A DNA stretch of 64,000 nt, from NCBI GenBank assembly GCA_026396835.1, contig JAPLWA010000004.1, forward strand, positions 310,001 through 374,000, given 5' to 3'. Below, one piece after another: positions 32,542 to 39,173 of the stretch (within the stretch, counting starts at the first letter, position 1; the number at the start of each line of letters is the position of its first letter). The translations under genes were made by a program, and so were the position numbers. Source of the stretch: Candidatus Falkowbacteria bacterium (GTDB lineage: Bacteria; Patescibacteriota; Patescibacteriia; Patescibacteriales; Patescibacteriaceae). The notes beneath the pieces are model-generated. The model searched no databases, was not told the DNA's origin, and saw only the letters and a list, made by a program, of their open reading frames with translations.

Positions 32542-34398
32542 TTAATCGAGGATTGCCTTTATTCTTCTAATGCCAGAGGATGAACTTTCTTCCTTAGTAA
32601 TTTTAAAGTGATGCAATTCACTGGTATTCTCAACATGGGGGCCGCCGCATATTTCCTTGCTAAACTCTTCACCTGGATTACCTATAAAATAAACTTTTAC
32701 CTTATCTCCATATTTAGAATCAAATACACCAGTCGCGCCAATCTCTCGTGCTTTGTCTAAAGTCATTTCTTCAAAGTGAACTGGTAAGGCTTGTTCTATA
32801 GCGCCATTAACCAAATCTTCGACTTGGATAATCTGTTCAGGCGTTAATTTATCTGGATTTGGGAAATCAAAACGTAAACGTTCGGCTGTAATATTACTAC
32901 CTCTCTGAGAAACCTGATCATTCAAGACACGTCGTAAAGCAGCTAATAAAAGATGTGAGGCTGTATGCAAGCGAGTTGTTTCAACGCTACTATCAGCTAA
33001 ACCACCCTTAAATTTGCCAGCTGATGCCGTGCGTGATAAGTCTTGGTGTTTTTTTAACTCTTCATAAAAACCAGGCTCATCAACCGTGAAGTTTTTTTCT
33101 TTAGCTAATTCAATAGTCATTTCAATCGGAAAACCATAGCTTTGATATAAATCAAAAGCTTGCTCGCCGGAAATATTGCTAGATAGTTTTTCAAACTCTT
33201 TCTCTCCTTTTTCTAAGGTTGCACTAAACTTTTTTTCTTCCTTACTCAATTGTTCAATAATAAAAGTCTTATTTAAATTAAGCTCTGGATAAATCTCTTT
33301 ATAAAAGTTGATATAGATACTAGCCACTTCTTTCGTCCAATCTTCAGCTGTTATACCTAAAAGTCTAGCAAAACGCAGAGCACGCCTAATTAAGCGTCTA
33401 ACGATATAACCCTGATCGGTGTTTGATGGTGCGACACCTTTTTCATCACCCATGATGAAGGTCGCCGCTTTCAAGTGGTCAGCAATAATTCTAAATGCCT
33501 TATTATCATCCTCATATTTTTTTAGAGAAAGCTCTTCTATTTTTTTAATTGCATCACTAAATAAATCAGTCTGAAAAGCATCACTTTTAGCTTGAATTGC
33601 TGTGCACAATCTTTCCAATCCCCCACCAAAGTCAACATTTTTATTGGTTAATTCTTTCCAGCCATCAGCCGCTTTTTGATATTGCATGAAAACTGAATTT
33701 CCGATTTCAATAAAACGTCCGCAATCACAATTAGGATGACAATACTTACCAAATTTTTCATCATGAATCTTGCCAGTATCAAAAAAAGTTTCTGAGTCGG
33801 GTCCACCTAATTCACCAACCGCATCACCTCTTTGCCACCAACACTTTTTTTCGTAAGCAAAAATCCTATAATTGCTCATGCCCAATTTCAAGTCTTCACT
33901 AGGTCCGGCGTCAGCATCAAAATCAGGTGCCTCATCGGCATTAATGTCATATTTATCAAAAATCTGTAACATAATCTCAGCCGACTCGGTATCGCGTGGG
34001 ATATTGCCGTCTTCACTACCAATATAAATTGTTTGAAATAGTTTTTTTGGGTCAATTTTTATTTCCTCAACTAAAAATTCATACCACCAATTTAATTGTT
34101 CGCTTTTCCAATAGCCTGAACCTAATGCCCAGTTGCCTAACATTTCAAAAAAAGTATGATGCCGGTTATCTCCAATTTCATCAATATCTTCTGAGCGAAA
34201 AGATTTTTGACTATCAACTACACAATTACCAGCTGGGTGTTTAGCGCCTAGTAGATACGGCACCAAAGGAAACATGCCAGAGTTAACAAATAGTAATGTT
34301 GAGTCGTTTTCAGGAATTAAAGAAGCGCTCGGAATAATATTATGTCCTCGAGCCTTAAAAAATTCTAAATACTTTTGTCTAATATCAAATGAATTCAT
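32542..34398 (-). CDS. alaS: Alanine--tRNA ligase, short form
   Basis: The protein has 618 residues, where most bacterial AlaRS have about 870. The class II core is present (RQKYLEFFKARGHNIIPSAS, FVNSGMFPLVPYLLG, RHHTFFEMLGNWALG, FGGGLERL). The editing domain is present too, with TRLHTASHLLLAALR and CGGPHVENT carrying the zinc ligands. The C-terminal C-Ala domain is missing. This short form is common in CPR and resembles mitochondrial reductions. It charges tRNA-Ala and removes mischarged Ser and Gly. Confidence 0.95.
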   Translation of the reverse strand: MNSFDIRQKYLEFFKARGHNIIPSASLIPENDSTLLFVNSGMFPLVPYLLGAKHPAGNCVVDSQKSFRSEDIDEIGDNRHHTFFEMLGNWALGSGYWKSEQLNWWYEFLVEEIKIDPKKLFQTIYIGSEDGNIPRDTESAEIMLQIFDKYDINADEAPDFDADAGPSEDLKLGMSNYRIFAYEKKCWWQRGDAVGELGGPDSETFFDTGKIHDEKFGKYCHPNCDCGRFIEIGNSVFMQYQKAADGWKELTNKNVDFGGGLERLCTAIQAKSDAFQTDLFSDAIKKIEELSLKKYEDDNKAFRIIADHLKAATFIMGDEKGVAPSNTDQGYIVRRLIRRALRFARLLGITAEDWTKEVASIYINFYKEIYPELNLNKTFIIEQLSKEEKKFSATLEKGEKEFEKLSSNISGEQAFDLYQSYGFPIEMTIELAKEKNFTVDEPGFYEELKKHQDLSRTASAGKFKGGLADSSVETTRLHTASHLLLAALRRVLNDQVSQRGSNITAERLRFDFPNPDKLTPEQIIQVEDLVNGAIEQALPVHFEEMTLDKAREIGATGVFDSKYGDKVKVYFIGNPGEEFSKEICGGPHVENTSELHHFKITKEESSSSGIRRIKAILD

Positions 34399-34408
34399 GT
34401 TTTTAAAA

Positions 34409-34993
34409 TTATTTACATTTACCCCAAAGGCCTAATTTATTTGCTTTTGCTTCTTTTTCTATTTCCTTAAATAGACTAGCTTTAGCTGTGTCAGGCTCGA
34501 AGGGCGCCGCAATGGCAAAACCATTTTTAACTAATTCCATATTTACAAAGGTTCCGTCTTCTAAATAAACATAACCAAGTAAACGACCGAATTTATCACG
34601 CTCCGAAATATCTTTTTCAATTCTAATTTTTTTACCTTCAACTAAACGCTGATTTTCGTTAGCTGCTTCAAGGGAAAAACAATCAATCTTTTCGGTTTTA
34701 TTAAGCTCAGGAGCATCGACGCCGATATAACGTAATTTGTCATTATTTTCTAAGATAACAGTTTCACCATCAAGCACCTTGGCAACCCTTATAAAGCTTC
34801 CATATTGATAGGGTTGATCTTGAATCGTGGTATTTATTTTATCAGAAACTAGTCCCACTAAAGATAATGCCTTTTTACCTAAGTCTGATAAAGCCAGGGG
34901 TTTTTGCTTAAAAATAAAAATTACAACTATTACAGCAATAATTCCTAAAACAATAAGGGATCCGATGAATTTTAGTAATCTAAAATGTAGCAT
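34409..34993 (-). CDS. Secreted or anchored thermonuclease (SNase) family protein
   Basis: The protein has 194 residues. An N-terminal helix (LIVLGIIAVIVVIFIF) anchors or exports it. The SNase domain runs from about residue 68: RVAKVLDGETVILENNDKLRYIGVDAPEL, RLVEGKKIRIEKDISERDKFGRLLGYVYLEDGTFVNMELVKNGFA and KANKLGLWG. The catalytic Arg-Glu-Arg set looks intact (LRYIG, ERDKFGRLL). It may cut environmental DNA for nucleotide scavenging. A TATAAT box lies 5 bp before the ATG, so its mRNA is probably leaderless. Confidence 0.88.
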   Translation of the reverse strand: MLHFRLLKFIGSLIVLGIIAVIVVIFIFKQKPLALSDLGKKALSLVGLVSDKINTTIQDQPYQYGSFIRVAKVLDGETVILENNDKLRYIGVDAPELNKTEKIDCFSLEAANENQRLVEGKKIRIEKDISERDKFGRLLGYVYLEDGTFVNMELVKNGFAIAAPFEPDTAKASLFKEIEKEAKANKLGLWGKCK

Positions 34994-35023
34994 ATCTAAT
35001 TATATTGTCACTTTTTAAAGCGA

Positions 35024-35052
35024 TTGACAATAGCTATAAAAGCGAATAATAT
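35024..35052 (+). promoter_or_regulatory. Consensus promoter of an orphan RNA
   Basis: TTGACA (35024-35029) and TAATAT (35047-35052) are spaced 17 bp apart. The -35 box overlaps an inverted TTGTCA on the minus strand that may serve the divergent thermonuclease gene. The predicted start is near 35059. Confidence 0.85.
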
Positions 35053-35058
35053 CAAAAT

Positions 35059-35352
35059 ATTAGTTTAGTATTGTTCTTTCGAACCTTCCACAGGTCGGTG
35101 ATTTCTAGGGGTCACTTATCGAATAAGCTTTATTCTTTGTTTTGAAAAATGGGGTTAAGTAAAGGGATCAGGGCAAATCATCCATTAAAGCTACCTAGAA
35201 TAACAATTTTTTGCAGGAAGAATCTCTTCGGAGTGTAAACTGCTTGTTTGCCGGGAAACATCTAGGCTTATAAACACGTTACTTTAACTACGGTTATACG
35301 TGGATACGAATTGTTATTAAAGCGTCAGACAAACATCATCTGGCGCTTTTTT
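35059..35352 (+). ncRNA. Unidentified stand-alone structured RNA, about 294 nt
   Basis: A consensus promoter at 35024-35052 and a terminator at 35319-35352 bound a segment with no plausible gene on either strand. The 3' half folds as one domain: AATAACAATT (35199-35208) pairs perfectly with AATTGTTATT (35309-35318), right next to the terminator stem. Inside are GAAGA-ATC-TCTTC, enclosed by GCAG/CTGC, and TGTTT/AAACA. The 5' half has GAATAA/TTATTC and an overlapping CTTAT/ATAAG. It lacks the tmRNA tag and T arm, the RNase P core and the SRP GGAAG motif. A new RNA class is possible. Confidence 0.65.
35319..35352 (+). terminator. Terminator of the orphan RNA
   Basis: AAAGCGTCAGA (35319-35329) pairs with TCTGGCGCTTT (35339-35349) through 11 bp with one G-U, followed by T residues. 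It lies just before the convergent tgt stop. Confidence 0.88.
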
Positions 35353-35363
35353 ATTTATTCAAA

Positions 35364-36509
35364 CTAAATCGATTTTCTTATCTCAGTCATTAAGTCAAGA
35401 TAGAATTCTAAATTATTTAAAGTTGCCAATCTCTTGCCTAAAGGTTCATTTATTTGAAATAGATAATGCAAATAAGCTAAAGATAATTTACGTAATTCAG
35501 GAATCTTGGAATTTTTATTTATTAAATTTTTATCATTAGCATATTTAGCGTTGGTGATCGTAATTGTTTTATAAAAATCTTTTGTCGCTACTTTCTTAGA
35601 AGCTAGAAGTTGTTTAATTTTTTTACTAGTATCTTTATCAAAAGAAAATAGTCTACCGTGGCGCCCTTCACGAGTTGGAATAACACAATCAAACATATCA
35701 ACTCCCCTCTTAACGGCTTCAATAATATTTTCTGGATAACCAACACCCATCAAATATCTAGGTTTATCCTTTGGTAAAGCATCGGTTAAGTAATCAAGGA
35801 CTTTATACATCTCGTCATTAGTTTCACCAACCGCTAAACCGCCAATATTATAACCATCGAATTTAAGCGCGCTTAATTCAGCTGCACTTTTTAAACGCAA
35901 ATCTTTCTCAGTACCACCCTGAACAACCGCAAAAATCAATGGTTTATTATTTTTAATCTTTTTTGAGTAAATTTTTGTGCGTTTGGCCCACTCAGTTGTT
36001 AAATCGACTGAATGTTCTAAATATTTTCGTTTAGCAGGTAAGGCCACGCATTCGTCTAAGACAACGGCGATATCAACACCTAAGTCAGCTTGAATCTGCA
36101 AAGATCTTTCAGGAGTTAAATAATGCTTTGAGCCATCAATATATGAAGAAAATTTAACACCCTGTTTACTTAATTCAACTAAGCTTTTACCGCTTTTAGT
36201 TCTATCAGCAGCTAATGAGAAAATTTGAAAACCACCGGAGTCTGTCAGAATAGCACCATCCCAATTCATGAATTTATGCAAACCACCAAACTTTTTAACA
36301 TACTTTTCACCAGGTCTCAACATTAAATGATAGGTATTAGACAAAAGAATTGGTGAACCAAGTTCACGAACATCATGAGTTGAAGCAAACTTAATTGTCG
36401 CCTGTGTTGCCACCGGCATAAAAAAAGGCGTTTCCAAACTGCCGTGGCGAGTTTTTAAACTACCACGGCGGGCTAGATTATATTTATTTGTTTTCTTCAA
36501 TATGAACAT
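35364..36509 (-). CDS. tgt: tRNA-guanine transglycosylase lacking the zinc ligands
   Basis: The protein has 381 residues. The TIM-barrel and catalytic marks of bacterial Tgt are kept: LSNTYHLMLRPG, ILTDSGGFQIFSLA, AVVQGGTEKDLR, IGGLAVGETNDEM, YLMGVGYPENI, and FDCVIPTREGRHGRLF with the nucleophile Asp. The C-terminal zinc site (normally CxCxxC plus a His) reads NSKIPELRKL and TLNNL, so all four ligands are lost. An insertion of about 18 residues precedes this part. It would place queuine or preQ1 in tRNA, if it still folds without zinc. Two orphan RNAs flank it. Confidence 0.93.
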   Translation of the reverse strand: MFILKKTNKYNLARRGSLKTRHGSLETPFFMPVATQATIKFASTHDVRELGSPILLSNTYHLMLRPGEKYVKKFGGLHKFMNWDGAILTDSGGFQIFSLAADRTKSGKSLVELSKQGVKFSSYIDGSKHYLTPERSLQIQADLGVDIAVVLDECVALPAKRKYLEHSVDLTTEWAKRTKIYSKKIKNNKPLIFAVVQGGTEKDLRLKSAAELSALKFDGYNIGGLAVGETNDEMYKVLDYLTDALPKDKPRYLMGVGYPENIIEAVKRGVDMFDCVIPTREGRHGRLFSFDKDTSKKIKQLLASKKVATKDFYKTITITNAKYANDKNLINKNSKIPELRKLSLAYLHYLFQINEPLGKRLATLNNLEFYLDLMTEIRKSI

Positions 36510-36620
36510 CTTTTATTTATGATTCTTTTAACCTTTTTAGGGGGGGGTCTTTATCTATAAACTGTGGAAAAAGAGCCTAATGCCACTATTTTGTGCTAAT
36601 TTTATGCTAATATTAAACGA

Positions 36621-36649
36621 TTGACTTTTCACTAAAAACAGTATATAAT
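36621..36649 (+). promoter_or_regulatory. Near-consensus promoter of a small RNA
   Basis: TTGACT (36621-36626) and TATAAT (36644-36649) are spaced 17 bp apart. The predicted start is near 36656, at the first base pairs of the RNA's closing stem. Confidence 0.88.
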
Positions 36650-36655
36650 AATAAT

Positions 36656-36745
36656 GTGTTCATGAAGCGAAAGCTTTATTCAGCTAAGGAATCTCCAATG
36701 CTGAAAATGAGCACATAAAAGAACCGCTTACAAAGCGGTTTTTTT
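36656..36745 (+). ncRNA. Unidentified small RNA with three-way junction, about 90 nt
   Basis: Promoter and terminator frame a compact RNA. P1 is TGTGTTCAT/ATGAGCACA (36655-36663/36707-36715, one G-U). Inside are P2, AAGC-GAAA-GCTT (36665-36676, GNRA tetraloop), and P3, TTCAGC/GCTGAA (36679-36684/36700-36705), with a 15-base loop holding AAGGAATCTCC. The terminator AACCGCTT-ACA-AAGCGGTT and seven T residues follow. No reading frame uses it. The fold resembles a riboswitch aptamer, but no gene lies downstream on this strand, so it is probably a trans-acting RNA. I know no matching family. Confidence 0.7.
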
Positions 36746-37156
36746 ATTTTTTTCATAAACGCTGTTCTTTTCTCGAGCCTTCATAATACTATAAAAAGTT
36801 ATCTCACCATCTCCTATTTTTCGCAAAACTACTGTAACTATTGGACTATTATTCCCTACACTTGCCTTTAACCCCCAAAACTTTGCGTACTTTCCTTCTT
36901 GCTTCAAATATCTCTCTTCGTATTTAAAAATACTAACAGCTTTCTTAATCACAGGAACTGCCAATGGCAATAAATTTAATCTATATATCTGCTCTTTCTT
37001 CAATCTCTCATGGCCCGCCCCATTGTATCTAAGATGATAAAAGCCCTTAGAATTAAAGTTAACCATCGCCTGAAGAACTTGACAAAATACTGGTCTTAAA
37101 GTTTTGTAGTAAGCCCTTCTTTCTTGGATGAATTCTTTGTGTGTATCTAGCGACAT
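36728..37156 (-). CDS. Hypothetical basic protein
   Basis: The protein has 142 residues, rich in Lys, Arg and Tyr. It starts MSLDTHKEFIQERRAYYKTLRPVFCQVLQA; residues 75-130 are beta-rich (AKFWGLKASVGNNSPIVTVVLRKIGDGEITFYSIMKAR). The second half could be a small nuclease or toxin-like fold of the YafQ/BrnT sort, but no motif proves this. Its stop codon lies inside the terminator of the convergent small RNA at 36656-36745. It stands alone. Confidence 0.5.
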   Translation of the reverse strand: MSLDTHKEFIQERRAYYKTLRPVFCQVLQAMVNFNSKGFYHLRYNGAGHERLKKEQIYRLNLLPLAVPVIKKAVSIFKYEERYLKQEGKYAKFWGLKASVGNNSPIVTVVLRKIGDGEITFYSIMKAREKNSVYEKNKKTAL

Positions 37157-37199
37157 GCAATTATGCTAACAAATAAATAATAGAATTACAACATTAAAA

Positions 37200-39146
37200 C
37201 TATTGCACAATTCCATCAGTTTCAGCAATATCATCTTTTTCTAACTTAGTTGTTTGTGCTTTTAAGATTTGAGAAATTGGAAAACTAGTTGTATTATCAG
37301 TGCCCGTTAAGGTGGTTCCAGAAACCAAAACTAATAACTTGTTTCGATCAGTCGCCCTTGGCTTTATAGAAATACTAAATTGACCTTGAGTGTGAGCAGC
37401 TGACAAAGGCAATCGACCGATATCCCAGGTAACTTCATTAGTATCTTGGTTATAGCTCAGAGTTCCAACATCAGCTTGATCCTTACCGTCCCAAGCAACG
37501 TAGTCAGGCAATTTTGTTTTAATTTTAATATCTCCGAGCTCGTGCAAGGAATTTGAAAGATTCCAATAAATCTTAAAGGTTGAAGTCTGACCAACCTGCG
37601 GCGGCAAAGGTCCGGTTCCGACAGCAATATTATCTTGATCAAAATAGCGAACCGCTTCATCAAGTTTAGTGTCACTGTTTAATTTAATAGTTAACTGATT
37701 AGAGCGATTAACCTCATTAGTTTGCGAAAGTTCTTCAGCCTTACCACTGACAGCAAATTGAGCATAACTTTTAATTTCATAAGTTCTAATTAGGCCAGCT
37801 TCAGATACATCTCGCACAGGAATTGAGAAATCAATACTTCCGGTTTGATCCTTGGCTAAAGATTTTAATTCTGGAATTTGATCTTTAGTCCAAGTGATAG
37901 TTCTACCAGTGACACTACCATCATTTTTATCAAGCAATTTTCGCCAATCAAGCGCTTCGCCATCCAAGACCGCCATAATAATAACATCGTCCATTACTTT
38001 TTCTCCCTTATTAACATATGAAATTGAATAATTAATCGTTTGACCAAAATCAATACCTTGATCAGACGGTTGGCCATTAGCAACAACGGTTAAGTTAAGA
38101 GAATTTTTAACAACTTCAACCGTGAAAGATTTTTCATCAAAAGAATAAGCTTTCTCTGAACCTGTCGGCTGATATTCAAAATTAACCTTAAAATCTTCAG
38201 TGTCATTTTTCTTATCAGTAAACTTAAATTTGATGCGTAGCTCCTGATCAGTGTTGGTTAAATTACTGATTGCATAAACTCCAGGACTAACAACTGTGAC
38301 ATCCTTGCCATAATCAGCTGTTGGGAAACTAAGATTATCTAATGCAGGGAAACGAATATTAAAATGGTCCAAGAAGTTAGTATCAGTTGTCTTAAACTTA
38401 ACCAGCAATTCAGAATCTTGCCCAACCATTATACTAGTAGGAACCACGGCGCTTAAATCTAAACCAGATCCGGCTAAAACAGTATCCAAGCTGGTTGATT
38501 TCTTAAACTCGCTACTAATATTTATTGGCTTATAAGTTAAATCAGCAAACATTACGTTAGAAGAACCTGTCGGAGATATTAAGCGTCCCTTAATTTTTAC
38601 TTGGCCACTAGAAAATTGACGCAAATCTTCTAAGCTCCACTTATTGTTATCATTGCTTGCAGTTGGAAAACTTGATTCAAAAATAAAGTTATCGGGATAA
38701 ACCACGGCTAATTCAAGATTGCCTAGTGCAACTTTATCTTTATTTTGATAATCAATCACATACTCAAATTCCTGATTAGCAATTAATTTTTCTGGGGCAG
38801 AAATTTTAAGATCTACTGAAGTTGAATCTGCATTACGACTAATAAACCAATAATAAGCTCCGGCTGTTATGGCTGCCACTATCAATACATAAATCAAAAT
38901 AATACCCAAACGAACAAAAAATCCCTTCTTGGGCTGGATATCAACTTGTTTAACGTTAATTCTTTTGCCTCCATCATCTTGATAAATTTCCGAAAGACTT
39001 TCATCTATCGTGCCTTCATCCAAGCCTTTTTTTAAATAACGATCAAAACGTTTAGATTGATTGTCGGTCGGCAAATCACGTGCTACAAACTGAGCGACTT
39101 GCGAAGGTTCACGTTTAACATTACTGTTCGTTTTATTTTTTGGCAT
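37200..39146 (-). CDS. Anchored surface protein with DUF11/Ig-like repeats
   Basis: The protein has 648 residues. A charged cytoplasmic part of about 70 residues (QVAQFVARDLPTDNQSKRFDRYLKKG) precedes one membrane helix (LGIILIYVLIVAAITAGAYYWF). The outside is a series of beta-sandwich repeats of the DUF11 or COG1361 kind, each with a phrase such as FEYVIDYQNKDKVALGNLELAVVYPDNFIF, INYSISYVNKGEKVMDDVIIMAVLDG or FKIYWNLSNSLHELGDIKIKTKLPDYV. It is probably a cell-surface scaffold or adhesin. It ends an operon with the DUF4012 and GT4 genes. Confidence 0.7.
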   Translation of the reverse strand: MPKNKTNSNVKREPSQVAQFVARDLPTDNQSKRFDRYLKKGLDEGTIDESLSEIYQDDGGKRINVKQVDIQPKKGFFVRLGIILIYVLIVAAITAGAYYWFISRNADSTSVDLKISAPEKLIANQEFEYVIDYQNKDKVALGNLELAVVYPDNFIFESSFPTASNDNNKWSLEDLRQFSSGQVKIKGRLISPTGSSNVMFADLTYKPINISSEFKKSTSLDTVLAGSGLDLSAVVPTSIMVGQDSELLVKFKTTDTNFLDHFNIRFPALDNLSFPTADYGKDVTVVSPGVYAISNLTNTDQELRIKFKFTDKKNDTEDFKVNFEYQPTGSEKAYSFDEKSFTVEVVKNSLNLTVVANGQPSDQGIDFGQTINYSISYVNKGEKVMDDVIIMAVLDGEALDWRKLLDKNDGSVTGRTITWTKDQIPELKSLAKDQTGSIDFSIPVRDVSEAGLIRTYEIKSYAQFAVSGKAEELSQTNEVNRSNQLTIKLNSDTKLDEAVRYFDQDNIAVGTGPLPPQVGQTSTFKIYWNLSNSLHELGDIKIKTKLPDYVAWDGKDQADVGTLSYNQDTNEVTWDIGRLPLSAAHTQGQFSISIKPRATDRNKLLVLVSGTTLTGTDNTTSFPISQILKAQTTKLEKDDIAETDGIVQ

Positions 39147-39173
39147 AATTTTAGCTTTGTTTTATGGTTTGAT

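Noticed and set aside
35059-35352. tmRNA, RNase P RNA or SRP RNA
   Set aside because: No tag frame ending in ALAA, no T arm and acceptor end, no GAGGAAAGTCC-type core, and no GGAAG SRP loop.
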